In this document: one piece after another, positions 41,142 to 50,301 of the stretch
How positions within the stretch are numbered: the first letter of the stretch is position 1
How the letters are laid out: each line of letters starts with the position of its first letter
Assembly: GCA_017541145.1 (NCBI GenBank)
Contig: JAFXZT010000154.1
Location: forward strand, 1-64,000
From: Bacteroidales bacterium
GTDB lineage: Bacteria; Bacteroidota; Bacteroidia; Bacteroidales; UBA3824
DNA: 64,000 nt
Direction: 5' to 3'
Program-made: the position numbers and the translations under genes
The notes under the pieces: model-generated
Seen by the model: the letters and a program-made list of their open reading frames with translations, nothing else
Told to the model about the DNA's origin: nothing
Databases searched by the model: none

Positions 41142-41753
41142 TTATTCGTTGCTATATAATGTACGAGATTCCAGAGATCTTGCCAATGTAACCTCGTCGG
41201 TATATTCCAAATCGCCGCCAAACGCTACTCCGCGTGCTATCTGACTGATTTTCTGTACTTTGCTTCTAAATAATCTGCTCAAATAAAAACATGTGGTATC
41301 GCCTTCCATGTTGGCACTCAGTGCAAAAATCAGTTCGTGAACTTCATTTTCATCAACACGTTTTTGTAACTGTTGGATATTTAATTCGTTGGGACCGATT
41401 CCGTCTATCGGAGAAATCAATCCGCCCAAGATGTGATATGTGCCGTGATATGTTCCCGTTTGTTCTATCGCAATTACATCGCGAATATTTTCCACCACGC
41501 AAATCATACCGTGATCGCGTTTCGGATTGGCGCAAATTGTACAAGTTTCTTCGTCTGAAAGATTTCCGCAAATCACGCAGTTGTGAATTTTGGCTTTCAG
41601 TGTTGTTATTGAATTGGCGAAATTATTTACAGTTTTTTCGTCACGTTTTATAATATCAAGTACAAGTCTTAATGCCGTTTTTTTGCCAATTCCCGGTAAT
41701 CTTGAAAATTGGTCAACTGCATCTGACAATAATTTTGAAGGAATATATTCCAT
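41142..41753 (-). CDS. recR: recombination mediator RecR
   Basis: Acts with RecF/RecO in loading RecA at gaps. 203 residues: an N-terminal helix-hairpin-helix (SRLPGIGKKTALRLV, about 17-31), a zinc finger with CVICGNLSDEETCTIC, and a Toprim domain with ICVVENIRDVIAIEQTGTYHGTYHILGG. The family is unmistakable. Cotranscribed with the small hypothetical gene 17 bases downstream and perhaps with the membrane protein gene 22 bases upstream. Confidence 0.96.
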   Translation of the reverse strand: MEYIPSKLLSDAVDQFSRLPGIGKKTALRLVLDIIKRDEKTVNNFANSITTLKAKIHNCVICGNLSDEETCTICANPKRDHGMICVVENIRDVIAIEQTGTYHGTYHILGGLISPIDGIGPNELNIQQLQKRVDENEVHELIFALSANMEGDTTCFYLSRLFRSKVQKISQIARGVAFGGDLEYTDEVTLARSLESRTLYSNE

Positions 41754-41775
41754 TTTCAGTTTTTTTGTATATAGT

Positions 41776-42534
41776 TTAGTGTATCCTTTTTGCCGATAAT
41801 TCTTCGTTTAGTTTGTTATCGTAGAAATTTAGTCCTGCGAGGTAAAAAAGATACATCGTTGTAGCAATTACAACGTGAGATATATCGTTGAAATTGAACC
41901 ATTTAGTAATTTCAAATTTTGTAATCATTACCGGAACTACAATCAACATAATCAACGAACCGATTATCAGAAGTTTAGCATCCGGAGCTTTGTATTTTTT
42001 GTAAATTTTTACTTGTAACGGCATCGATACCACAAAAAGTGCTATGCCGATATGAATTGATGCAATATCGTAACTCAAATTGTACATCAATAATATTGAA
42101 ATTATCGTAGATTCTATTACGACAAACCATTTTATTATTGAAAAATTGTAGTTTTTTAGATAATATTTCGCTCTTTGTATTACACTTATTTCAAAAAGTG
42201 TTGTAGATATTACGTTGAAAACCCAATTCGGAAGATTATGAAGATTTATCTGAAATTTGTTTTTCCAGTTTAGTTCCTTGATTTCTGCTTTTGTTAATTG
42301 TTCCGGGTTGAAAACGTAATCGAATGCGTGAGTCAATATTGCAGCGAACAGCGTTCCCAATCCCATGAATAATACAAAATACGCGAAATTTTTCATGTAT
42401 CCGTCGTTTTGTCGTGACAAATTATATAACTTGTAAAAACCTATAAGACAAACAGTTGTGATGATTAAATCTGTTAAGGCAGTCATTGGTTCCTGGATTA
42501 AGATTTCTCCGAAAACCCATTCTGTTTTTTCCAT
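41776..42534 (-). CDS. multi-spanning membrane protein, DUF6962-like
   Basis: 252 residues with about seven hydrophobic spans (for example ALTDLIITTVCLIGFYKLY, FVLFMGLGTLFAAILTH, FSIIKWFVVIESTIISILLMY, IHIGIALFVVSM, LLIIGSLIMLIVVPVMI and HVVIATTMYLFYLAGL). It resembles an uncharacterised Bacteroidota family I believe to be DUF6962. The conserved-looking charged residues are few: EWVFGEILIQE at the start, the His of ILTHAFDY and the final Asp/Asn in GLNFYDNKL. First gene of the recR strand run. No function can be stated. Confidence 0.65.
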   Translation of the reverse strand: MEKTEWVFGEILIQEPMTALTDLIITTVCLIGFYKLYNLSRQNDGYMKNFAYFVLFMGLGTLFAAILTHAFDYVFNPEQLTKAEIKELNWKNKFQINLHNLPNWVFNVISTTLFEISVIQRAKYYLKNYNFSIIKWFVVIESTIISILLMYNLSYDIASIHIGIALFVVSMPLQVKIYKKYKAPDAKLLIIGSLIMLIVVPVMITKFEITKWFNFNDISHVVIATTMYLFYLAGLNFYDNKLNEELSAKRIH

Positions 42535-42622
42535 TTATTTCTAAAAAAAATTATTTTACGTGCAAATTTAGTTTTTTTATTTGTTTTTGCCTAATTTTTA
42601 AATTTTATTAAAACATTATTTT

Positions 42623-45331
42623 TTAAATTTTCAAACCAATCATCAAGATATCGTCCATTTGTTCGTTGTCGCCTTTCCAAGTTGTGATATAATTTTTTAT
42701 TTGCTTTTCTTGTTCGTTAATTGGTAAGTTGCTGAAAGACAGAATCATTTTTTCAACATTTGCGGTGTGCAATTTTTTGTAATGCGGTCCGCCAAATTGG
42801 TCACCCATTCCGTCTGTTGTCATGTAGATTTTGTCGCCTTTGTTCAATTTTATTTTCAAATCTCTAAACGGGATGTCATCTTTTGAGTGAATTCCAATTG
42901 GCATTCTGTCCGGTTTGAAATAAATTATATGATTGTTTGTTTCTTCATTTTTCATTATTCGAATTCTTTGCTTTTCTTCAAGTTTGATTTCCTCTGCGTT
43001 TGGTTCGCCTTCCCTTACCATGTAAGTGAAAGAGTAAGCTCCGGCATAATTCAATGTTTTTTCTTTGTTGTCGATTATACACAAACTCAAATCCATACCG
43101 TCCTGAGTTTCACCGATTTTGCCGCGTTGATGCAGCAATTTTATATTTCTGATTCTCATAAGATTGAGGATGTCAGACGCATTGAAATCGTCTAAACTTG
43201 CAATAATATCCGACAAAGTTACTTGTCCTAAAACCGACATAAATCCGCCCGGAATTCCGTGTCCTGTACAGTCCGCAACGGCAATTATCGTTCTACCGCG
43301 TTTATAATCAACCCAAAAGAAATCGCCGCTGACCGTACTTTTCGGCATATTTATTATAAAAAATTCCGGCAAAACTGTTTCCAAGAAAATTTGCATCGGT
43401 TTTATTGAATCTTGAATTTTCTTCGCGTAATTTATTGAAGCTTGTATTTCTTTGTTTTTCTCGTCGATTTTTTCCTGTGCCTTTTTCAAGTTTGTGATAT
43501 TGGAAATCAATGAGATATATTGATACAATTCATTGTGTTCGTTGAATACCGGCGTTAAGTCAGTTTTCAACCAAACATTTTGATTTTCTTTGTTTATGGT
43601 TTGTGTTGTGTATGATACAGAATGTTTTGTACATTTAGCTTGCTCGTATAAGTTCTTGATATTTGGATTTTTGGATACATCAAAAATACTCAGATGTTTT
43701 TCCTCGATATCGATATTTGAATCCCAACCCACTAAATCCGCCAATGCCTTGTTTATCCAAATTATAGTACCGTTTAAGTTCGTGATAAATATAGCGTTGT
43801 CGGTTTCTCGCGCCACAAGTGATAATTTTTTCAATTCGTCGTTTCGTTTTTCCAAAGCAATTGTTTGTTCCAACAATTCTTCTTTTGTGGCTTGAAGTTC
43901 CTCGTTTTGAGCTGCTATTTCGTCTTTTTGTGAATTTATTTGTCTGTTTTTCTTGATTTGTTTTGTGTATAAAATTAATGTTGTAATAAATAATAAGATT
44001 GAAATACTTCCTAATGTGATTGAAATCATAAACATCTTTTTGCTGTTTTTCAACGCTTCTTCTTGCTGACGGTCAACCATATAGTTGTATTCACGCTCTT
44101 TGTTGTTAAGATATTCCATTTCGGTACGAGCCACTTCTTGTCCGGAATTTTTGTCAATTTCTTCGGTGTAATAATTTATAGCGTTTCTGGCGTTGTAATA
44201 TGCTTTTTTGTAATCTTTTTTTTCATAGTATAATTTAGATAACAAATTTGCAGCTTCCGAACTGTTTTCTACCGAGCTTTGTGATTTTTTTTCGAGTTTG
44301 AAACTTTCTTCGAGAAAATTTCTTGCTTTTTCTTTTTCTCCAATTTTGTTATAGAAAATACCAAGTTTTATACAAGTGTTTTCAAGTTCTTGAATATCAT
44401 CGTTTTGTAAACAATTTTCCAACGCCTTTTGATAATATTCTAATGCACTTTCGTTGTCACCCAAAGCCTCGTAACATTCTCCGATTCCGGTGTTTGCCTT
44501 ACTTATATAAGTATTGCATTTGTATTTTTCGAGTATTCTTATCGCTTTTTCAAACACTAATATCGCTGTTTGAAATTCATTTTTTTGCTTGTAAATTGTA
44601 GCTAAAATTACGGTTGAGCCTGCGAGATTTTTTTCATCGTCGAGTTGCATGAAATATTCTCTTGCAATATAGAGATAGTTTAGCGATTTGTCAGGCTCTT
44701 CTTCACGTACATAAAATTTTGCTATTTCGTAAAAAACCTTTGCTTTAAGTTCGATATTATCTACTTGACTTGCAATTTCCACAGCTTTCATCAAGTAACG
44801 GATTTCCATACTTTGATTCAACTGTTTGCTATATTTTTGACTGATTTTTATATAAATTATCGCTAATTGTTGTTGATAGTGTTTTTTTTGCAACAAATAT
44901 TTTTCAGCTTCAAAATAAATTTGGAAACTTTTGTTGATATCGTGTTGACGAGTTGCTTCTTCGGCACGCATTATTACCAAGGTGAGGTAAATATCCATAT
45001 TGTTTAATTTTTCCCCAATTCTAATTATTCTTTCAACACATCTGTTTTGACCTTCCTTGTTGCCAATTTGTCCGTATATTTTGTAAATGTAACTGTATGA
45101 ATTTATTTTTTTCCAATCATCCTGCTCTTTATAGAGTAATATTTTCTCATTTTTCAACATATATTCATTGAGAATCGCAGTATCCCCTTTAGCTTTACTT
45201 ATGGCTTTTTCTGTGTTGTTCCTTTCGTAAATACTTCTTAGTCCGATTTTAGTTTTGTATACGTCTTGCCCTAATACACAATTAGTTAGCAATATAATCA
45301 AGACAATTGTTATTTTTATATATCTTAGCAT
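42623..45331 (-). CDS. SpoIIE-type serine phosphatase with TPR and PAS domains
   Basis: 902 residues. After a hydrophobic N-terminal signal (LLTNCVLGQ), residues about 60-400 form tetratricopeptide repeats (for example NTGIGECYEALGDNESALEYYQKALE), one membrane span at about 430-455 (FMISITLGSISILLFITTLIL) and a coiled coil follow, then a PAS domain (FITNLNGTIIWINKALADLVG) and a C-terminal PP2C/SpoIIE domain with VSGDFFWVD, IAVADCTGHGIPGGFMSV and IYMTTDGMGDQFGG, all metal-ligand Asp motifs present. Sensing in the periplasm through TPR and dephosphorylating a cytoplasmic regulator (anti-anti-sigma type) is the likely role. No STAS or kinase partner is encoded next to it. Confidence 0.9.
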   Translation of the reverse strand: MLRYIKITIVLIILLTNCVLGQDVYKTKIGLRSIYERNNTEKAISKAKGDTAILNEYMLKNEKILLYKEQDDWKKINSYSYIYKIYGQIGNKEGQNRCVERIIRIGEKLNNMDIYLTLVIMRAEEATRQHDINKSFQIYFEAEKYLLQKKHYQQQLAIIYIKISQKYSKQLNQSMEIRYLMKAVEIASQVDNIELKAKVFYEIAKFYVREEEPDKSLNYLYIAREYFMQLDDEKNLAGSTVILATIYKQKNEFQTAILVFEKAIRILEKYKCNTYISKANTGIGECYEALGDNESALEYYQKALENCLQNDDIQELENTCIKLGIFYNKIGEKEKARNFLEESFKLEKKSQSSVENSSEAANLLSKLYYEKKDYKKAYYNARNAINYYTEEIDKNSGQEVARTEMEYLNNKEREYNYMVDRQQEEALKNSKKMFMISITLGSISILLFITTLILYTKQIKKNRQINSQKDEIAAQNEELQATKEELLEQTIALEKRNDELKKLSLVARETDNAIFITNLNGTIIWINKALADLVGWDSNIDIEEKHLSIFDVSKNPNIKNLYEQAKCTKHSVSYTTQTINKENQNVWLKTDLTPVFNEHNELYQYISLISNITNLKKAQEKIDEKNKEIQASINYAKKIQDSIKPMQIFLETVLPEFFIINMPKSTVSGDFFWVDYKRGRTIIAVADCTGHGIPGGFMSVLGQVTLSDIIASLDDFNASDILNLMRIRNIKLLHQRGKIGETQDGMDLSLCIIDNKEKTLNYAGAYSFTYMVREGEPNAEEIKLEEKQRIRIMKNEETNNHIIYFKPDRMPIGIHSKDDIPFRDLKIKLNKGDKIYMTTDGMGDQFGGPHYKKLHTANVEKMILSFSNLPINEQEKQIKNYITTWKGDNEQMDDILMIGLKI

Positions 45332-45444
45332 TCTATTACATTACTTCAGCCGTAAATATAGTAATTTTGTTTTCAATTATTATGCTAAAATATGTAAATT
45401 TTTTGTATAAATTTTTTTGTTTAACTTTTTTCTTTCCTATATTG

Positions 45445-45474
45445 TTGTTAATTTGAGAATTATTTGTATCTTCG
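45445..45474 (+). promoter_or_regulatory. promoter of the DivIC-xseA-phosphodiesterase unit
   Basis: TTG (45445-45447), 19 bases, TATCTTCG (45467-45474), one base from consensus; the ATG at 45499 is 25 bases downstream. Confidence 0.55.
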
Positions 45475-45498
45475 CATGTTAAAAATTTGATTTTGATT

Positions 45499-45825
45499 AT
45501 GAAAAATATTGCAGATTTCTTCAAAACCGTTTGGTCGAAACGTGAGCTTTTTAAAAAACACAGATACCTTTATACTTTGATTGCATTTGTGGTTTGGGTG
45601 GCTGTGTTTGATCAAAACAGTGTTTTCCGTGATATGATTCCTGACATGATGTTGAGTAAACGTTTAGAAAAAGAAAAAGATGTTTACTTACAAAAAATTC
45701 ATGACGATTCTATCATGCTAAACGAACTCCAGACAAACGATGAAAATCTGAAGAAATTTGCTCGTGAACAGTATTTTATGAAGGCTGATGATGAAGATGT
45801 TTTCATTGTTATCGAAAAAAATTAG
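45499..45825 (+). CDS. septum formation initiator family protein (FtsB/DivIC)
   Basis: Bitopic cell-division protein. 108 residues from Met 45499: cytoplasmic tail, one membrane span (YLYTLIAFVVWVAVFD, about 24-39), then a coiled coil in LSKRLEKEKDVYLQKIHDDSIMLNELQ and the conserved KKFAREQYFMKADDEDVFIV ending, typical of FtsB/DivIC. In the divisome it bridges FtsL and FtsQ. It is followed 21 bases later by xseA in one unit, an arrangement I cannot explain functionally. The frame begins four codons earlier with TTG, which I do not use. Confidence 0.85.
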   Translation: MKNIADFFKTVWSKRELFKKHRYLYTLIAFVVWVAVFDQNSVFRDMIPDMMLSKRLEKEKDVYLQKIHDDSIMLNELQTNDENLKKFAREQYFMKADDEDVFIVIEKN

Positions 45826-45846
45826 TCACCTTAATTAATAATCAAA

Positions 45847-47166
45847 ATGGAGATTTCTCAAGATGCTTTAACATTGTTTCAGTTGACAAATCTTATCCGC
45901 GAAACCATTGAGGATAAGTTGTCAAAAACCTATCTTGTAATTGCTGAAATTCAATCTATTATGCAAAACAGGACGGGACATTGTTATTTGGAACTTGTTG
46001 AAAAATCTCAAACCGATGACAAAATAATTTCGCAAGTAAGAGCCAATATTTGGGCAAGTCAGTGGAGAATTATCAAACCGTATTTTGAGACCGCTACGGG
46101 TCGCGCGATGGAAGCCGGATTAAAAATTTTGGTGAAAGTCCGCGTTACTTTTCATGAACTTTATGGTCTGAGTCTCAATATCTTGGATATTTTGCCCGAG
46201 TATACACTCGGCGAACTTGAGATGCAGCGAAAACTTACAATCAAACAGTTGCAAGATGACGGCGTTTTTGATATGAACCGCGAATTGCAATTGCCGATGT
46301 TGGTACAAAAAATTGCTGTAATTTCTTCTGCCGGTGCTGCCGGTTATGGAGATTTTGTCAATCAACTGAAAAACAACAGTTTCGGCTACAAATTTTATAC
46401 ATCGTTGTTTGAAGCCGCGATGCAGGGAAATACAGCTGAACCGTCTATCATTGAGCAACTTAACAAGATTTTGCAGTTTACAGATTTTTTCGATTGCGTG
46501 GTGATAATTCGTGGCGGCGGTAGCAAAACGGATTTGGCATGTTTTGACAGTTTGCGACTTTGTCAAAATATTTGTCAGTTTCCTTTGCCTGTGATTACCG
46601 GTATTGGTCACGACCGCGACGAATCGGTTGCAGACCTTGTTGCTAACACTCATTTGAAAACTCCTACAGCTGTTGCTCAGTTCTTGATTGACCGTGCAAA
46701 TGCTTGTGATACAATTCTTTCTGAAAAAATTGTTACAATAAAACAATCAGTAAGAGATGTGTTGACAAATCATGAAAAACTCAATCACGAAATTGTGGTG
46801 AACCTTATCAGCGTTTTGAAAAATTTTTATCCGCTGAAAACCACTCAATTGGAAAACAAGCGTAATTCGATAATCAACAATTTGAGAATTACCGAAAAAA
46901 ATATACAAACCTCCAACAATCAAACCATTACCAATATTATTAATCTTTTGAAAACCAGAATTTTGGAGAAAACATATACTCTCGATTCCGTAAAAATGAA
47001 AATAGATCTCAACAGTCCTAAACAGATTTTGAAAAAGGGTTATACTTTTACAAAAATCAACGGCAAGGCTGCAAAATCGGTTTCTGAAATTCATGAAGGT
47101 CAAGAGATTACAACATTTTTTTACGATGGACAAGTTTCATCCGTTGTTAACAAAATATCGAAATGA
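45847..47166 (+). CDS. xseA: exodeoxyribonuclease VII large subunit
   Basis: Processive single-strand exonuclease that degrades DNA into acid-soluble oligonucleotides together with XseB. 439 residues: an N-terminal OB-fold (about 10-110, IAEIQSIMQNRTGHCYLELVE), linker KQLQDDGVFDMNRELQLP, and the catalytic XseA domain with VAVISSAGAAGYGDF-type segment (here IAVISSAGAAGYGDFVNQL), VVIIRGGGSKTDLACFDS and the GHDRDESVADLVANTHLKTPTA region, then a coiled coil. No xseB reading frame follows; the next gene overlaps by four bases and is a phosphodiesterase. XseB could lie elsewhere. Confidence 0.93.
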   Translation: MEISQDALTLFQLTNLIRETIEDKLSKTYLVIAEIQSIMQNRTGHCYLELVEKSQTDDKIISQVRANIWASQWRIIKPYFETATGRAMEAGLKILVKVRVTFHELYGLSLNILDILPEYTLGELEMQRKLTIKQLQDDGVFDMNRELQLPMLVQKIAVISSAGAAGYGDFVNQLKNNSFGYKFYTSLFEAAMQGNTAEPSIIEQLNKILQFTDFFDCVVIIRGGGSKTDLACFDSLRLCQNICQFPLPVITGIGHDRDESVADLVANTHLKTPTAVAQFLIDRANACDTILSEKIVTIKQSVRDVLTNHEKLNHEIVVNLISVLKNFYPLKTTQLENKRNSIINNLRITEKNIQTSNNQTITNIINLLKTRILEKTYTLDSVKMKIDLNSPKQILKKGYTFTKINGKAAKSVSEIHEGQEITTFFYDGQVSSVVNKISK

Positions 47167-47654
47167 AAACTATTGGTTTGCTTTCTGACACACACAACCA
47201 TTTGGATGACAAGTTTTATAATTTTATGGAATCGTGCGACATGATTTGGCATGCCGGCGACATCGGTTCCATAGCTTTGGCTGATAAAATTGCGAAATTC
47301 AAGCCGTTGATTGCGGTTTCCGGAAACATCGATGATTATCAGACACGCTTGGTTTATCCTTTGGAGCAGCGTTTTACGGTGGAAGAAGTGGATGTTTACA
47401 TGACACACATCGGCGGTTATCCCGGAAAATATTCAGCGGCTGCGGGAAAAGTTTTGCGAACCAATCCGCCGAAAATTTTTGTCTGCGGACATTCTCATAT
47501 TTTGCGGGTGATGTTCGACGAAAAATTTAACTGTTTGGTGATGAATCCCGGTGCCGCAGGTCAATACGGGCAACAACCCAAAAGAACAGTTTTGCGATTC
47601 AAACTTCATCAAGGAGAAGTTAAAGATCTGGAAATATGTGAGTTACCTCGATAA
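47163..47654 (+). CDS. metallophosphoesterase of the YfcE/MJ0936 family
   Basis: 163 residues with all five calcineurin-like metal motifs: D8 and H10 in LLSDTHNH, WHAGDIG, VSGNIDD, MTHIGG and CGHSH. Members hydrolyse phosphodiesters such as cyclic nucleotides or model substrates; the physiological target is unknown. It overlaps xseA by ATGA (47163-47166), so translation is coupled. The dnaA gene follows 180 bases later with its own leader. Confidence 0.92.
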   Translation: MKTIGLLSDTHNHLDDKFYNFMESCDMIWHAGDIGSIALADKIAKFKPLIAVSGNIDDYQTRLVYPLEQRFTVEEVDVYMTHIGGYPGKYSAAAGKVLRTNPPKIFVCGHSHILRVMFDEKFNCLVMNPGAAGQYGQQPKRTVLRFKLHQGEVKDLEICELPR

Positions 47655-47834
47655 CTCGTAAAAATATGATTTTCTGTTTATTACAAAATTTATAAAAAAA
47701 AATAAAATTTTAATGAACTGATAATGATTTAGATATGTTGATAATTAAAGCATAATTTACAGTTCAGATTTTGTTTTTATTTATTTTTTTACGAATTTTA
47801 CAACAAATTCGCATGATAGCAAACGTACACGAGG

Positions 47835-49370
47835 ATGGAAAATAATGTTAGTACTATATGGAATAATTGTTTACAATTTATCAAGGAAAATATTCCGGCG
47901 TCAAGCTATAGAACATGGTTTGCTCCGATAGTTCCTTTGAAAGTTGATTCTCATATACTTACAATTCAAGTTCCATCGGCATTTTTTTATGAATACTTAG
48001 AGGAAAACTATATTGTTTTGCTCCGTACTGCGCTGCAAAGGTATTTGGGAAAAGAGGCCAAACTTGAGTACACTATTGTTGTAGACGCCGGTCGTCAGCC
48101 TTCGATGCAACGTTCGTACAGAGGTTACGGAAACAATGGTAACATGTCGGTTCCTAATCAGAACAATTCTGCTAAGCCTTATGTTCCTTACCAGCAAGGT
48201 GTTTACACATTCCCGGGAAAAATTTCTTCGCATCCCGAAAATCAAACCGTAAATTCAAATTACGGCGCATCATTTCCGGAGCCGGCAATTCACAATCCGT
48301 TTGTAATTCCCGGAATCAAGAAAATGACGGTGAATCCTCAGTTGAATCCGAATTATACGATTGACAATTTTGTGGAAGGCGAGTGCAACCGACTTGGTAA
48401 AAGTGCGGCGGTTTCTATTGCGAAAAAGCCGGGAAGTCAGTTTAATCCGTTGTTGATTTTCGGTAAATCAGGTTTGGGAAAAACGCACTTGGCTCAGGCT
48501 ATCGGCAATTCTGTAAAAGAATTTTATCCCGACAAACTCGTGCTTTATGTTGAGGCAAACAAGTTTCAGACTCAATATGCCGATGCTTGTCGTAACAATA
48601 CCAGAAACGATTTTATCCATTTTTATCAGATGCTCGATTTGTTAATCATCGACGATGTACAAGAATTTGCTGATAAAAAAGGAACTCAAGATACATTTTT
48701 TGCGATTTTCAACTCGTTGCATCAGTCTGGTAAACAGATTATTTTGACATGCGATACCGAACCAGCTGAGCTTAAAGGCTTGTCAGAGAGATTGTTAAGC
48801 CGTTTCCGTTGGGGACTTACAGTTGAAGTACATGTTCCGGATTACGAAACACGTTTGAATATTCTTCAGAAAAAAGTTTACAACGACGGTATGAATATTT
48901 CTGATGACATCTTGCGTTACATCGCTCAAACCGTGGTTTCAAACGTCAGAGAGCTTGAAGGAGCGTTGATTTCGCTTTTGGCGCAAAGTACTTTTACCCG
49001 TGCGGAACTTACTTTGGAGGTTGCAAAACAGTTGCTTGGAAAAATCATAAAAGAAACCGAGCCGGAATATTCAATTGATTTTATTGTAAATACCGTTTGC
49101 GATTATTTCAAAATCAAAGAGGCGGTTTTGTATTCAAAATCTCGCGCCAAAGATATTGTAATGGCAAGACAATTGGCGATGTATTATTCCAAAAAGTTTA
49201 CTGATTTACCTTATCAAGTAATTGGTACTCAGATCGGCGGACGAGATCACAGTACAGTTTTGCATGCTTGCAAGGCAGTAGCAAAATCAATAGAAAACGA
49301 TGAAAAATACCGTGATGTGGCTTTAGCTGTAGAAGCCGAAATCAAGACCGGTTCTTACAAAAGACAATAA
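47835..49370 (+). CDS. dnaA: chromosomal replication initiator DnaA
   Basis: Binds DnaA boxes and opens the origin. 511 residues: domain I (about 1-75, IWNNCLQFIKENIPASSYRTWFAPI), a long Asn/Gln/Pro/Tyr-rich linker domain II (about 85-160), AAA+ domain III with Walker A GKSGLGKTHL (about 210-219), Walker B LLIIDDVQEF and sensor RLLSRFRWGL, and domain IV with DNA-binding signature GGRDHSTVLHAC. The 180-base leader is very AT-rich, but I see no 9-base DnaA box (TTATNCACA) in it. In Bacteroidota oriC need not adjoin dnaA. A strong terminator follows. Confidence 0.97.
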   Translation: MENNVSTIWNNCLQFIKENIPASSYRTWFAPIVPLKVDSHILTIQVPSAFFYEYLEENYIVLLRTALQRYLGKEAKLEYTIVVDAGRQPSMQRSYRGYGNNGNMSVPNQNNSAKPYVPYQQGVYTFPGKISSHPENQTVNSNYGASFPEPAIHNPFVIPGIKKMTVNPQLNPNYTIDNFVEGECNRLGKSAAVSIAKKPGSQFNPLLIFGKSGLGKTHLAQAIGNSVKEFYPDKLVLYVEANKFQTQYADACRNNTRNDFIHFYQMLDLLIIDDVQEFADKKGTQDTFFAIFNSLHQSGKQIILTCDTEPAELKGLSERLLSRFRWGLTVEVHVPDYETRLNILQKKVYNDGMNISDDILRYIAQTVVSNVRELEGALISLLAQSTFTRAELTLEVAKQLLGKIIKETEPEYSIDFIVNTVCDYFKIKEAVLYSKSRAKDIVMARQLAMYYSKKFTDLPYQVIGTQIGGRDHSTVLHACKAVAKSIENDEKYRDVALAVEAEIKTGSYKRQ

Positions 49371-49397
49371 AAATTTTAGTCGAGTTAATATTAATAT

Positions 49398-49440
49398 AAA
49401 GTGCCATGCTGAAAATCTCTTTTCGGTTGGCACTTTTCTT
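49398..49440 (+). terminator. intrinsic terminator after dnaA
   Basis: AAAGTGCCA pairs with TGGCACTTT, with further pairing GAAAA/TTTTC inside, followed by CTTTTT. It also stands at the end of the convergent SDR gene. Confidence 0.8.
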
Positions 49441-49453
49441 TTTGTGATATTTC

Positions 49454-50239
49454 TTATTTTTTGTTTCTTATAATTTTAGCGAACAATCTTGGGAAAAATC
49501 TGCTTACCCAAATTCCGTTGGTTTCGCTTCCGCCGGCAGTAATTTCGAGTTTTTCTTTCTCGATACCTTTTATGATTTTTTCTGCTAAAACTTTGGGATC
49601 CAAACCTTTAGCTTGACCTTCATCATTTACATTTCGTTTTTCGGCTTTCGCATCAAGAGCGTTGATTGCCACGTTGGTATTTACATAACCCGGACAAACC
49701 ATCAAAACGCGGATTCCGTTGTCGTAATTTTCTGCCAACAAAGTTTCAAAAAAACCGTGAAGTGCGTGTTTTGCAGCTGCATAACCGGAGCGCAACGGTA
49801 TTCCAAACTTGCCCGCGAGACTGCTCATACAAACGATATGTCCGCTTTTTTGCGCAATCATGCCCGGCAAAATCATTTTAGTTAAAGCCACTGCACCCAT
49901 GAAATTGATTTTCATCATTTTTTCAACAACTTGCAATTCTTCTTCAATTACAAGTGCGCGTTGACTTGCGCCGCCGTTGTTGATTAAGATGTCAATATTT
50001 CCGATTTGTTCCAAAACAGGTTTTACAATTCCTTCGATTTCTTCGTATTTTTCCAAATCAATAGGAACAATTTTTACCTTGTCGGGATTTTTGCAGTTAG
50101 ATTTAACTCGCTGTAATTCAGACTCTCGGCGCGACGAAATGATTAATTGCGCGTCCAATTCCGAAAACTTGTAGGTAAGTGCTTCGCCAATGCCTGATGA
50201 TGCACCTGTTATCCAAACTTTTTTATTTGTGAAATCCAT
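49454..50239 (-). CDS. short-chain dehydrogenase/reductase
   Basis: 261 residues, classical SDR. NAD(P)-binding TGASSGIGEA (about 11-20), NNGGAS for the central Asn, catalytic Ser in CMSSLAG and YAAAKHAL with Tyr and Lys. RRESELQ after the second strand hints at NADP. The C-terminal region IKGIEKEKLEITAGG and FFPRLFAKIIRNK with basic residues resembles the DHRS7-type group, which reduces lipids or steroids. Substrate unknown. Single gene, divergent from the bile acid:sodium symporter family gene with only 62 bases between. Confidence 0.88.
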   Translation of the reverse strand: MDFTNKKVWITGASSGIGEALTYKFSELDAQLIISSRRESELQRVKSNCKNPDKVKIVPIDLEKYEEIEGIVKPVLEQIGNIDILINNGGASQRALVIEEELQVVEKMMKINFMGAVALTKMILPGMIAQKSGHIVCMSSLAGKFGIPLRSGYAAAKHALHGFFETLLAENYDNGIRVLMVCPGYVNTNVAINALDAKAEKRNVNDEGQAKGLDPKVLAEKIIKGIEKEKLEITAGGSETNGIWVSRFFPRLFAKIIRNKK

Positions 50240-50301
50240 TTTTTATCTTTGCGTCATTATATCGCAAATTTACTAAATTTTTTCATCAAACACATATAAA
50301 A

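Noticed and set aside
47655..47834. replication origin upstream of dnaA
   Set aside because: No DnaA boxes and no repeats; AT-richness alone is not enough.
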